A stretch of DNA of 64,000 bases from positions 487,010 through 551,009 of the forward strand of contig BCIH01000001.1 in NCBI GenBank assembly GCA_002897115.2, in the 5' to 3' direction. Origin of the DNA: Prototheca cutis (Eukaryota > Chlorophyta > Trebouxiophyceae > Chlorellales > Chlorellaceae). The position numbers and the translations under genes are program-made. Of the stretch, positions 1 to 11,528 are shown piece by piece. The notes beneath the pieces are model-generated. The model did no database searches. It was not told the DNA's origin and saw only the letters and a program-made list of their open reading frames with translations. Position 1 is the first letter of the stretch, and every line of letters begins with the position of its first letter.

Positions 1-455
1 ATGGGGTACCGGGCTAGGCCGTGCCATGCCAGTTTGGCCTACAACCGGCATCCATCCTCATATGGAAAACCTACATTCTTTGGAACAATCTTGGCTCTAA
101 GGTTTTTCGCCAGACAGGCCCGCGACGTGGCCTCCGCCCTGCCGATCCAGATCAGGGCTGCCCTCTGGGCCCCGATCAGTCGCAAAACCCCCAGCCTGTG
201 GTCAGAATGCTCGCGGGAAGCTCACGCGTGCTGCACGGCACTGTGGGCGCCCCCAAACCGATTGCATCTACAAGATCTCTCTGGGCTCCGAGTCTCATCG
301 GCCGGTCAGCCATGGTGGGGCCCTGAGCAGCCGGGGCGTTTTGGCACCCTGCCAGGGCCACCTGGGCTGGGGTTTTACCAACGTGCGATCAGCCTTCCAT
401 CTGCCACATCCGAATGCCGCAATGCCACCCTCTGCAGCAGATTGCTTGTGCTGCC
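1..455. other. No gene recognised; upstream of isoamylase gene
   Basis: The first 455 bases hold an open frame without recognisable domains. They could be 5' leader or promoter of the isoamylase gene, or the tail of a gene cut by the window edge. Confidence 0.4.
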
Positions 456-2479
456 ATGAACCCAGGAGGAAAAACCGGCAAGAAGCGGGCTGGCTCATCA
501 AAACGAAAGGCGGAAGCCCAGACGGCGTCGTCACCCGCAAAGTCTGTTGCCAAGGTGGAGCTGGACACCCCGGCGACAACCCCGACCTTGGAGCTTGTTG
601 CGGGTGAGATGCAGCCTTGGGATGACGTGGATGATTGCTCTGAATGTGTTTCGCCCTTGCGTCAGGGCATGCAACGGCCATCAACGATCGCCGCAACCGA
701 GTGCGCAGGTTCGTCGAGCCCGCTGGGTGCCTCACCAGCAGAGGACGGCGTGAACTTTGCACTGCTGGCACCCGCTGCTACATCCGTCACCCTNTGCCTC
801 TTTGACGACCAGAACAAGTCCCTTGGGGAATTTGCGCTCACCAAGCAGCAAGGTCGGCTATACTTGGAGTCTGGGCGGCTGGCTTGCAGATGCAAAGGGG
901 GGGTGTCGACTCCCCTTNCCAGGGTCCCCATCCGCACAAGAACTTGGCCTCATTCCCCTGAAACAAACAAAGCAAAACAAAGTCCATCGTCATCGCAGAT
1001 GGGACGTGGAGGGGGGCTGTCAAGGGCTTGCCGAAAAAGGGAATTCTGTACGGGTACAAGGTGGATGGCGACAAGGGCGACCCGGCACAGCGGTGGTGGG
1101 ACNCCAGTCGGGTCTTACTTGATCCGTATGCCAAGCTGGTCTCCGGTCGCCGTCGTTTTGGAAAGCGTGACGAGGTTGAGCAGTTTGAAACGGTGGTGCG
1201 TCATCTGGCTGGCTGGCAGGCCGGCGGTGGTGTTGGGGGGGTTTCCTGTGTGGAATGGCGTGTCTTGGGACGGACATGTGCATGGATGGAGGAGGGACGC
1301 TTCTGCTTCCAAACTGCATCTGCCCCAACGGCTTTGCCACGTTTTCACTACGCACAGAAGGGTTCGGTGTTCCGGGGCACCTTTGACTTCACGGCCGAGC
1401 CGTTTGACTGGGGGAAAGCTGAGGAGAAGCGGCCCCATCTAGCCACCAAGGACCTGGTCATCTATGAGCTGCCCTTGCATTGCTTCACGGCCGCCGAGTC
1501 GAGCGACCTGCCCGAGGGCAAGCGCGGCACCTTCCTGGGTCTCAAGGACAAGGTCAGTCGTGACATTTGGGACGTCTGCCGAGCAGCAGCAGGCGTTTGT
1601 GTGAGAAGGTGCTCTGGGCTATAAACGANCGCTCATGTGGGGGGCACGGCGCACGTGAGCAGCTTATGCTGCTGCTGCATGGAGAACAAGCCGTGGGCGG
1701 TCTTGTGTCATAAAGGCATGCGACAGGCAGTCGATGTGATTGCTTCCTGACCGTGCACAACTAGCAACTGACCAATCCTGTTGCAGATTCCGCACCTCAA
1801 GGAGCTGGGGATCAACGCCGTGGAGTTGCTTCCCGTTTTTGAGTACGATGAGCTGGAGTTCCAGAGGAGGTGAGGAACAGAGATTTTCAACCGAGGCTGT
1901 GTTGTTTGGTGCTTTCCAGAGAGAAGCAGCAGCCCGTTCCCGTTCGTCTGGTCATTCACAGGACTTGCTTTTGGGGCAGGGTTGGCATCCAGCTGTTGCG
2001 TGACCGCAGCCTTGCTCCCCTGCACCTCCTTTAGCCACGGTCCATCACCCGCTCTCCCGTTCAAAACAGTGCCAACCCCCGGGACCACATGGTCAACGTC
2101 TGGGGCTACTCCCACCTCTCCTTTGCGCCCATGAGCCGTTTTGCGGCAGGTGAGGTGCTGAGCCGCCTGTGACGTGNCTCGTGGATCATGCTGCCATTGC
2201 ATGCTTCATCCCCTTTTTTTCTCCGGGGGCCAAAGAACACATTTGACCACGGTGCTCCGCAGATGCTGGGGGCCCACTGGCAGTGGACAGAGAGCTCAAG
2301 GAGACGATCAAGGCGCTGCATGCCGCGGGCATCGAAGTGATCATTGATGTTGTCTACAATCACACCGCCGAAGGTAGTGGTGCTGGTTTTCTGTTGAGTC
2401 GCTGACACGTCTGTGTGCATGTGCTTGCAGCCCCATGAACCCCCTCATCGTGACATCACATAATGAACACACACACACA

Positions 2480-2511
<32 letters not shown>

Positions 2512-3455
2512 CACACACCCCGCACACACACACCCCACTACAATAGGCGGCGATGACGATCCGTACTTGCTGAGCTGGCGCGGCATCGATGCAGGGATGT
2601 ACTACCAGCAGAACCCGGGGTCGCACGAACTGTTGAACTTTTCAGGATGTGGCAACACCGTGGCGGCCAACCACCCAGCAGTGGCAGAGCTGATCCTGGA
2701 ATCGTTGCGGTGGTGGGTCCAAGAATATCACGTAGACGGATTCCGGTTTGATCTGGCGCCCTGCCTGTGCCGGGCCCAGGACGGCTCCCCGCTTCCTGTG
2801 CCCCCCGTCATCCAAGCCATGTGCCACGACCCCATCATATCCAAGGTCTGTATGTGTGTGTATTGAAGAGGGGGGGGGCAGATGGGATGTGAGCAGCAAA
2901 GAAGGGTGTGGTTACAGGGCGGCAGCTGTCTCCACCCTGGAGAGGAGAGCCACACGACCCACAGAATGCCTCAACAACAACCTTCACCTGCAATTCATTC
3001 ACTCANTCAATCAATCAACAGGCAAAGCTGATTGCCGAGCCCTGGGACCTCGGGCTGTACATGGTCGGGACCTTCCCGAACTGGGACATTTGGAAAGAGT
3101 GGAACGGACAGTACCGCGACGACGTCCGCCGCTTCATCAAGTGCGTGGATGTGAATAGAGCGGGTGGATTTTTTTTCTTGACTTGGGCATTGTACCTGTT
3201 TGTTGTTGGCAAAAGATCAGGTGGAGCATGCATGGACAACATGCAGCAGGTGCCGGGGTTGTTGCTGATCAAGTGATTGCTTGACGACTGCAAGTCGATC
3301 AATCAATCAATTTGGAGGAATTGGGTGCACTTGAAGATCATCCCTTTAATATAATCACGCATAAACCTCATTCAGGGGGGATGAGGGCATGAAGCAAAAG
3401 TTCGCGACCCGGCTTGCCGGTTCTTCAGACTTGTACCACTACAACAAGCGGTATG

Positions 3456-3542
<87 letters not shown>

Positions 3543-3647
3543 CAAGGGGGGGTGTTAGGATCAAGCGCGGAATGGGGGATGCACGCCGTCGTGTTGGACA
3601 AGGTGGTCGGGATTCAAGGGACCTTACCGTCCTCCCTCACTTGCGCG

Positions 3648-3683
<36 letters not shown>

Positions 3684-3762
3684 NNNNNNNNNNNNNNNNN
3701 NNNNNNNNNNNNNNNNNNNNNNNNNNNNNNNNNNNNNNNNNNNNACTCGCCGCAACTTCGAT

Positions 3763-3794
<32 letters not shown>

Positions 3795-5055
3795 AGCAGG
3801 AAGGCCTCGGACTCCATCAACTTTGTCATCGCACACGATGGGTTCACTCTGTACGACTCTGTGAGTTACAACGACAAGCACAATGATGCCAACGGCGAAG
3901 GCAACCGTACGCTGGAGGATGGGGCAGTTGTCCCTGTCAGGATGGGGGTCCTGGCCGCGTGGACTGGATCTCTGATGGAGCAGCATGCCGGCTGCTCATG
4001 CCTGTGCACAGAGCCAACCCCTCCAACTCACCGCATTCACACGCCCCCACCCCTTCCATCATCCCCCGTCCCTCCCGCAGGCGACGGGACTAACGATAAC
4101 TTCAGCTGGAACTGCGGCGTCGAGGGCGAGACGAACGACGCCGGTGTCCTCGCGCTCCGGGCTCGCCAGATGCGCAACTTGCACCTCGCGCTGATGCTCT
4201 CGCAGGGCACACCCATGATCCTTGCCGGTGGGTTTCGAGGTTTTAATTTTGGGAAGGGGGGAGTCTGGCTATTGATTGACGGCGTGATGTCATGTTTGCG
4301 TGCATGGGCATCGCCACCCGGACAAACTGGAATGAAGAAGACCCAGGGAATGAACTGCATCTACCGCGATCACATGTAGGTGACGAGTACGGGCAGACAC
4401 GGCACGGCAACAACAACTATTACGGTCATGACTCCGCCTTGACCCACTTTGACTGGAACAAGCTGGAAGACGCCAAGGAGAGCGGCTGGTTCAGGTGCGG
4501 TGCAGCGTGTGTGATTGCGAGAATGTCGTGTCGTGCAGGAGGGTGGAAATGGAGAGGGAAATCCAGGGTTTTTTTTGTTTTATTTTGTTTCCCCAACAAA
4601 CAAACAGGCAACCACCACAGCAGCAGACCCCCCCCACACACGCGCGCGCGCAACACACCACACTGACTAGCTCACTCCCGCTTGCCAGGTTTTACTCGGG
4701 GCTGATCAAGTTCCGGCGGCAGCATCCCTTGCTGGGCCGTGACGAGTTTCTGGGCCCCAGCGACATTACCTGGCACGAGTCGCACTGGGAGGACCCCAGC
4801 TCGCGCTTTGTTGCCTTTACGCTGCACGACGGCGGCCGTGGCGGTGGGGACCTGTACGCCGCGTTCAATGCTCACGATTTTCCGGTGGAGATGGACCTGG
4901 CCCCGCCGCCGCAGGGCAAGCGCTGGGCGCGCGTGGTGGACACCAACCTCCCCTCCCCACGCGACTTTGTTCCCGGCGGCAACTCGGGCGTCGCGCCACG
5001 CTACAGCATCCAGTCCCACTCTGCCATCCTCCTCCTTGCCGTGGACGATGNGTGA
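456..5055 (+). CDS. ISA3: Isoamylase-type starch debranching enzyme, ISA3-like
   Basis: Hydrolyses alpha-1,6 branches of glucan in the plastid (family knowledge). The gene is split into at least a dozen exons. In order they encode a CBM48 start ([16 protein letters not shown] near 733-775), LYGYKVDGD and LLDPYAKLV (1040-1140), the GH13 region-1 motif VVYNHTAE (2350), the nucleophile region DGFRFDLA (2740), the acid/base region LIAEPWDLG (3030), and [14 protein letters not shown] (3835). A tail with [12 protein letters not shown] and [18 protein letters not shown] (4095-4425) follows. The wording of the last motifs fits plant ISA3 better than ISA1. All three catalytic acids are visible, so it is not the inactive ISA2 type. 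The start at 456 is uncertain because the N-terminus is Lys/Ala-rich and not conserved. A 61-N gap with poly-C on both sides lies in one intron. The stop follows an ambiguous base at 5051. The exon set was inferred by eye from conserved motifs and GT-AG sites. Confidence 0.93.
3456..3540. repeat. (TG)n microsatellite in an isoamylase intron
   Basis: About 42 uninterrupted TG units directly follow the exon ending in the YHYNKR coding segment. It lies inside an intron and has no coding role. Confidence 0.97.
3645..3793. other. Sequencing gap (61 N) flanked by poly-C
   Basis: Ns run from 3684 to 3744. A C-run precedes the gap (to 3683) and another follows at about 3766-3793. The gap sits in an isoamylase intron and was probably caused by the homopolymer, so its true length is unknown. 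Confidence 0.95.
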
Positions 5056-5445
5056 GGAGCATCATTCAGTTCAAAAGGCATTTCTGCCTACCAGAGTTCC
5101 CACTTGTTGGGACAATCACCTGGTAGATGTAGCTACTTGAAGAGCAAGCTCGCCGCCACAAACACCTTTAGGCAAGACATTCGCATGCGGGCCGTTTGTC
5201 TTTACCAGCATTGTGACACCACTGTTTTGCCCGGCAAAACGATTGTACTTGTTGATGGGTGCTTCGTCTGTCGTCGCATGCAGCCTGTGTGAGATTCCTT
5301 TTTGATTTTTTGTTCATGACCGGCGAGAGAGCCTATAAGAGAGCAACGGAGTTGTGCGGAGAGTACCAGGCAGGGCACTGCTGCACCCGNGCCCGCCTCG
5401 TCGCCGGGTTATCAACACGTTCAGTCCAGTTCAAGACATTGTGCC

Positions 5446-5803
5446 ATGGAAAAATTCGCGGAATCCAATGCCCTGGCCGAGATCAGTCGGCGACTGGCTC
5501 GGCAAAAGCACGGCGACGAGGTGGGTGTCGGCCGTGCTTGCTGGTGGTCATTCTGCAGGCGGGTGTCGAGGAAGGCCCTTCAAAACGACTCAACTCACAC
5601 CATGGGCGCTGCTGCCGTTACGGCTCTAGAAGAGGAAGTGATACACATAATGTGCAACATCAGTGAATACAGGTATGCCTGTGCTGCTTGCCTCGTCCAA
5701 CTACCCCTGGTTCCTTGCGCCTGTCCATCCATAGGGAGGGGCTGCGGCAGGCAAGGGGAAGGGCACCAGTGCCGGTGTGCTGACTGCTCAAGGTGCGTGT
5801 GCG

Positions 5804-5896
<93 letters not shown>

Positions 5897-6695
5897 CGTC
5901 ACACTACTGCCTAGGCCTCGGGTCATGTTTATCCACGTGAAAATGTGCTGCATGCCTCGAAAGCCATCCGGCACCCCGACCAACTCGCAGCCGTGCTGAC
6001 TGTGACTCCACCAAAGACCGAAAAGTCCACAAGTTCATCCAAGAAGAAAGCCAGAAAGGGTGCTGATGCTGCAACACCCGTCGCTCAGCCTGCCAGCAGT
6101 GTATTGGCAGGCTCAGCTGACCCAGCAGTGGACTTGCTGTCCCAGTACGTGGCGTCGGGTTCTGCTGTGGAATAATTGCAAATAGGTGGCATTTCTTGTT
6201 GGTTTTCTATGACACAGTCATTCCAATGTGTGGTGTTGTACGAATGCGCCGTAATTGTGATATTATCCACAAAACTCGACTGGCAGGCTGCGCGCGCTCG
6301 TTGAAGCCGCTCGGGCGCCGGAATCGGCGGAGCTCGATGCCCTCCAGGCCACGGGGCGCTCGGTGGCAGCGGCCCTCCGCAGCGGCAGTGCCCTGCCAAG
6401 AACGAACGATGCCACAGGAAATGCACGGCTTCAATCGGCTGTAGGCAGTTTTGAGAGAGCGCTTGCAGTGCCAGACCCGGTGCAGGCTCTGGCGGCCTGG
6501 CAGCTGGGCCAAGCTGCGTTGCGGCTAGACGCGGCGCTCCTCACGTCCCAGGGTGCCACCTCTCCAGCTGCTTCTGATGGGCATCTGCTGTCTGCTTTGT
6601 GCGGGGAGGCGGAATCTCTGGCGCAGGGCAGCCAAGGGAAAGCGGCCCAGATCCGTCTAGCCCTTCGGGCCTGGGTTCCACTGCTCACGACATGA
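5446..6695 (+). CDS. Unknown protein, alanine-rich, multi-exon
   Basis: I do not recognise the product. The likely first exon is 5446-5520 (starts MEKFAESNALAEISRRLARQ), ending at a GAG|GTGGGT donor. A middle segment near 5960-6150 encodes HPDQLAAVLTVTPPKTEK followed by a Ser/Lys-rich stretch, and the last exon from about 6288 encodes LRALVEAARAPESAELDAL and ends at 6695. The tail is helical and Ala/Leu-rich, with no membrane segment. A long (GT)n tract at 5812-5895 lies in an intron. The middle splice junctions could not be phased by eye, so the span is more secure than the exon set. Confidence 0.5.
5812..5895. repeat. (GT)n microsatellite
   Basis: About 42 GT units, preceded by imperfect GTGCGT units from about 5793. 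Intronic in the unknown gene at 5446-6695. Confidence 0.97.
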
Positions 6696-7091
6696 TGGGG
6701 TTGCAATGGCCATGCTGCTCATGCGCAACAATTGTATTTCATTTTAAAATGGAAAATGGGTCATGGTGTCCTCCAGAATCAGGACAATGGAGTTGTGGGT
6801 TGCCAAAAAAAGGGGGCCAACGAAACGTCGCACAGCGCGTGCGGCGTGTGGGAGATCACGTAACCACGTCGAAACACAACAGCTGAATTCACCATTTTTT
6901 AACCATCGACCCATCCCGGCTCAGCAAAACCCACCGCACGCAAATTGCGTGTCTTTTTGATGCTGGTGCTGTGTGCAAACCAGGTATCGCACAGTGGCAG
7001 TGTGTTAACGGGAGCTTCGCTTAAACCCCAGGCTGGCAGGCCAATCTCTCGCTCCTGCCACCAGCTGGCCACCTGCCGACGCCCAATTGCA
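6696..7091. other. Intergenic, no gene seen
   Basis: A 396-base spacer between two plus-strand genes. It must hold the 3' end of the unknown gene and the sulfiredoxin promoter. I see no conserved coding or repeat signal. Confidence 0.5.
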
Positions 7092-7578
7092 ATGTCTGCC
7101 GCGAAGAGCGATCATCTGGCAAGCAATGCTTTTGGGTGGGACGAGGATGTCCTGCAGGGCAAGAAGAGGCGCGAGGCAGAGGAGGACCCGCAAGTCCGCG
7201 AGCTCCCAGTAGCTTCCATCCGCCGTCCCATCCCTCGGACAAACAGTTGAGAACGCGCCAGGCAGGGTTTCTGTGGTGGTATGAGATTTGTTATTCTTTA
7301 ATGGGACGCAAACTTTTGATTTGGTGGATTGTGAAAAGACCCCGCTCCCTCCCGCCTGTTCCCATGCCATGGCAGACCCGGACAAGGTGGCAGCCCTGAT
7401 GGCGTCGATCGATTACCTGGGTCTCCAGGAGCCCATTGACGTGCTGGAGGTGGACGGCGTGTATTATGGTTTCTCTGGCTGCCATAGGTTTGAGGCGCAC
7501 CAGAAACTGGGAAAGGAGACCATCCTGTGCCGGGTGCGGAAGGCCAACCGCCAAGTCCTCCGCTTCCACATGATGTGA
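7092..7578 (+). CDS. SRX1: Sulfiredoxin
   Basis: ATP-dependent reductase that repairs over-oxidised (sulfinic) 2-Cys peroxiredoxins (family knowledge). Two exons, 7092-7245 and 7376-7578, join in frame by a GT-AG intron so that RRPIPRTN continues into NPDKVAALMASI. The family signature with the catalytic cysteine, YYGFSGCHRFEAHQKLG, is intact at about 7463-7515, followed by ETILCRVRKAN. The product of about 118 residues matches the small single-domain family. The N-terminal 30 residues are not an obvious transit peptide, so the compartment (cytosol or plastid) is open. TGTAA lies at 7683 and AATAAA at about 7763 downstream of the stop. Confidence 0.95.
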
Positions 7579-7682
7579 TGCATGGGCCCACGTGCTGAGA
7601 CGTGAAATGAATGCTGATGCTGCACTGCTATCCCTTTGTATTTTTATGTATGCCACTGGTGCATTAGATACCGATTCTCGCT

Positions 7683-7687
7683 TGTAA
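7683..7687 (+). promoter_or_regulatory. Candidate TGTAA polyadenylation signal of sulfiredoxin
   Basis: TGTAA is the usual polyadenylation signal of chlorophyte green algae. It occurs 105 bases after the sulfiredoxin stop. The same motif follows COQ2 copy 1 (57908-57912, +), Rab7 (39990-39994, as TTACA for the minus strand) and the Vps39-like gene (41732-41736, minus). Confidence 0.45.
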
Positions 7688-7919
7688 GATCGTGTGCTAA
7701 ACTTTTTGATGGAGCTCTGGGACCCTGAAGCTCAGCCCTCTGCATCTCTGGATTTCTTGGTCAATAAAATTGTTGTACAATGCCCGTGCACATAGCAGAT
7801 GTTGCAATGAGACGATATCATGGGATTCCCGCGGCCTCCCAGCAAGAAATATGAGTCAAGGGCAAATGAAATGGTCTGCAAGATGGCAAGCCCGCTGCGC
7901 GGGTCAAACAAGGGCTTGT

Positions 7920-9517
7920 TCAGGGAGCAACTTCCCAGCCCAGAGCCTCCAGCAGCGTGGGAAAGGGCTCCACTGCGTGATGGACTAGAGAAACAACTGA
8001 CCCCTCCACGTCAAAGACTTCTGGAAAGGAAGCCACAAGGTCCAGGCATCTCCATTCTCTTCGTCGTGATGGGGCCCCTGGCAAGGGGTGATGTGTTTGT
8101 AGTGAGGGGTTGGGCTTTCCCATGCAGCGGCGGCAGCCGCCCAAGTGCTCCAACAGGGGACAACTGTGGGCCAGGCTTGTGCACTGCTGCTCATGACACA
8201 CCCAGATGCTGTTGCTGTCCCGGTATCTTCCCCAGGAATACATGAAAGAGCAGGACACAGCAATCCTCCCATGCAACGGCATGCTGACTGCCCATCATCC
8301 CTGCTCCACCACCGTCACACACCTGGGATGAGCTTGGGAGCAGTCACTCTGATGTGCTCGCTCACTTGGCTCACAGTGGCCGCACCCTTGTTGCTCATGA
8401 GGTACCGAGTTATTCTCTGTGCCAGTGGGTCCCTGGGTCAAAGGGGGCCACGGCATGGACACATGGACCACCAGTTTCCCAGGCGCCCCCCATGACCCTC
8501 CGCGCAGGGGCCCCAGTGCAGCGTCTACCCCAGTCAACGCAACTTCCAATGCCGTGCATGCCATGACAATCACAACAGTGCCTCCGAGGCACAGGACACA
8601 GCATGGAGACAGTTCCGCTGCGTACTCTGGGAGGCGGATGCGGGGGCCAGGCTGATTGTTGGATGGTTGGACTGATGGGCAGGGGCCGGTCGCCGGTTCG
8701 TCAAGCAGCATCTCAGGCAAGCCATCGTCCAGTGGAGGGCGGTCAAGCTGTGCAGAGGATTGTTGAGGTCCCTCCTGTCCAGGGTCACTGCCATCGTCCG
8801 TATCAGCTTCCGTGCAGCTGCCAGCGGGCAGCACCCCAGCAGGTCCGGCCAGTCCTGCCCAGTACGAACCCGGTTTCCTGCATGCAAGGAAAAACATTGG
8901 CGTCCTTGACAGTTAACACTCCCAGGCCTGAAATGAAGCACAAACATTAGTCGTCACATGCACATGCCTTGAAGCTGGCGTGTTTCTCAGCGGTAGGCTC
9001 CTCCGGCACCGCACAGGCGCTCGTCACGCCCTTCGCACCTCTCCGTGACCACGAATGTGTCTGGGTGCAACAAAAGAAATTTCCGAAGGCCCGAATTAGG
9101 ACTGAGATGTCTGCTTCTCAGGTAGAGGCCCAGCCTTCCCAGAGGCTCTGTATTATTGGGCAGGTGGGCAGCAGCAAAGCGACGGATGTGATGGGTGTGG
9201 GGAGCTGCAGATGTCACTGCGCTGTCGCGGCCACAGCTCGTTCTTTTCACACCGCTCAAGCCACAGCACCACATTCACATGTTATCTTCTGCACACACAA
9301 TGCCTATTTACCTTGCCCCTTGCGCCGTAGCCTGCTGATGAGGGCTTGCAGCGTCTCGACCTCTTCGGCCCGACTCGTCATGCGACGCCCGAGCTTCCAC
9401 AGGCGTGATTTTCCTTCTGCCCGCCTACATAGTGATGCCTGCAGTACATGATGATGCCTGCATAGTTGCCACTGGGGGGTTGAGCTGCGATTGTCCGTTG
9501 ATTGTTGAGGCATTGCG
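7920..9517 (-). CDS. Unknown protein, possible winged-helix/LOTUS-like repeats
   Basis: Several minus-strand segments look coding although the product is not recognised. One exon (about 9320-9430) encodes RRMTSRAEEVETLQALISRL and ends at a CAAG|GTAAAT donor. A segment near 9060-9170 encodes LGLYLRSRHLSPNSGLRKFL followed by HPDTFVV. An acidic linker (about 8640-8850) contains LDRPPLDDGLPEMLLDEP. The last exon encodes LDLVASFPEVFDVEGSVVSL and stops at 7920. The paired HPDTFVV and FPEVFDV segments recall the L-x-x-x-P-x-x-F-x-V pattern of OST-HTH/LOTUS domains, but this is only a visual resemblance. Exon borders and the start are unresolved. Confidence 0.4.
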
Positions 9518-9715
9518 CTGAGCGGGCAGGAGAAGTGATCAGCCGGGATGATCGATCACGGCGATGATGCATGTCCCGCCAGACAACTCTCGCCAATTCC
9601 AAGCCCGCCCGCAAGCCACCACAGTGCATGCAACCTCAAAACTGACATTTCAATGCTGGTAGTTCTCGTGAACATGCCTGGTCTGTGATTTCTCGTCGGC
9701 GTTGAGACAGACACC

Positions 9716-11075
9716 ATGACGGAGGTACATGGAGGTTGCTTGCCTGCGGTTGTCGTTGCTCTGCAGGCGGACGGGTGCAGCGTCAAGACCGGATGCCCAA
9801 TCCCCCAACCTCTCTGCGCAGTACTGGGTGAGCCAGTCAAACTACTGGTGCGAGTACTGCAAGGTCTGGCTCAAGGACACCACCCAGTCCCGGGCCACCC
9901 ACGAGAAGGGCGTCAAGCACCAAGAAAATGTGGCGAAACGTGCGTTTGGGGGAGTTTAGGGGAGGGTTTTTACAGTTTGCGTATGTAGCAGAACGTGCAA
10001 CTGGAGCCCTGCAGTGCACAAAGAACTGCCGTCAGCGGATGGTCCCCTCCCCGCCCCGCTCATGCTTGGACCCGCGCATCCCCGCCAGGTCTCCGGGACA
10101 TGCGCCGCAAGGCGGGGGAGGAGAAGAGGGAGGCCGAGCAGATGGGCAAAAACATGGAGGCCATCGAAAACACAGCAGCAGAGCAGTACGCTCGAGACCA
10201 AGCAGAAGCCGCACGACACAAAGCCCAGACACTCGGCGAATGGGTGCGTTGCTTGCTTGGTTGTCATCGCGACGTGTCGTGGACAGTCTGACGAGAACAC
10301 GCTGTTTTCTTCGGGGTACAGACAGAGGGCCATGAGCAGAGGTCGTCATGGTAGTCAATCCGTCGACGTTGCCGCCACGTGCTCGTCACAGGCGCGTTCA
10401 GCGCCCTTCACATCTGGACCTGTGCTGCACTGCTGCATTTCAACCTCCTCCTGGAAAATACCCCCCCATGAATGTAGGTTTTGGGTGAGGACACGGGGTA
10501 CCACTACAATGCGCTGCATCGATGGTACTATGACACAAAGAGCAAGATGTACTACGGCGGGGACCCGCCAGACTGGACCGATGGGCCAGCGGGCTTGCCG
10601 CATGCGGCGCGGTTCGAGGTGATGTACCCGCCGCTGCCCATGCCGCCGCCCGCCCCCCGCACCGCGACGGCCGCTCAGCAGCGGCAGGTGCCCAAGCACC
10701 CGCTGGCCGACGTGGGTGGGCATGCCATGCCCTCGATCGGCCGCATCGGGGCAAGCAAGGGCCTAGGCACTGCGGAAGAGCAGGCTGTCCATGCAAAGGT
10801 TGGTCTTAGAGTTTGGCTGAGGAAGGGGGCAGCTAGGTGTTGTGCGGTGCACGTCTTAGGGCCCCCAACCCGTTCATCCGTCCATCCACCGATGACCCAA
10901 AGCCGCAACCCAAAAAATTCAGAGGAAAAGGGAGCTGGAGGCGGTGGCGACGGGCAGCGGGAGCAAGAAAATCGACAGGACGTTGCCCAAAGAGGAGCAG
11001 GAGGCGCTCGCGCGGCGGGAGGCCGCCAGGGCCAGAGTGCAGCAGCGAACAATGGCGGGTTTTGGGCTGCTGTAA
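9716..11075 (+). CDS. ZOP1: ZOP1/WBP4-like pre-mRNA splicing factor (U1-type zinc finger)
   Basis: Nuclear spliceosome-associated protein; plant ZOP1 and animal WBP4 act in splicing. Five exons fit in frame: 9716-9724, 9822-9939, 10089-10243, 10478-10798 and 10923-11075. The first coding exon is only nine bases (Met-Thr-Glu) and splices to YWVSQSNYWCEYCKVWL, exactly like the conserved N-terminus of the plant family. The matrin/U1-type zinc finger has Cys-x2-Cys followed by His-x5-His (THEKGVKH). An alpha-helical basic segment (RDMRRKAGEEKREAEQMGKN) comes next. The OCRE-like aromatic segment TGYHYNALHRWYYDTKSKMY lies around 10495-10554. A charged C-terminal tail begins in the last exon (KRELEAVATGSGKKIDR). 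AATAAA lies near 11217. Confidence 0.92.
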
Positions 11076-11528
11076 TGCCCATTAGATTGCAGCATTTTCT
11101 CAGGAGCATGGGTTTGTGATCATGGGAGCCATGCGTCCCCGAATCTGCTGTCTTGGAAATTGGAGACCGACTGCGTGTGGATGGAGCTGAGGACTGGCGG
11201 TGGCTGGGCCTGTGAGGAATAAAATTGCTATCCTGAGATCCCAATGAAACGGCCATGATACTCTGGAGAGCAGCGTGTGTTTTGTCAACGTGGGGTGATC
11301 ACCATGTGGGTGACGGTGCGTGCAAATCCGCAGGGCTCGAGGGCCCGCAGGGGATCACAAGTGCGCTTACCTCATTTATGTGATCCCCCGGAAATCTTTC
11401 TTCCCGAGGCCCCCCCAGTTATTTAGGGGTGTGAGGAATGCGCAGAGAGTCAGAATTCCATCGTCGCTGAGTAAACCCAACACTCTCAAGCGCATTCATC
11501 ATTGTTGGCATCGGAAAGCAGTGACGAC
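11076..11528. other. Intergenic, no gene seen
   Basis: Holds the ZOP1 3' region with AATAAA near 11217 and the promoter side of the reductase gene. Nothing else recognised. Confidence 0.5.

Noticed and set aside
3456..3540. Val-Cys or His-Thr repeat proteins from the (TG)n and (GT)n tracts
   Set aside because: These frames are pure dinucleotide repeats inside introns.
3645..3793. Poly-Pro/poly-Gly protein around the first gap
   Set aside because: It comes from poly-C and Ns in an intron of the isoamylase gene.
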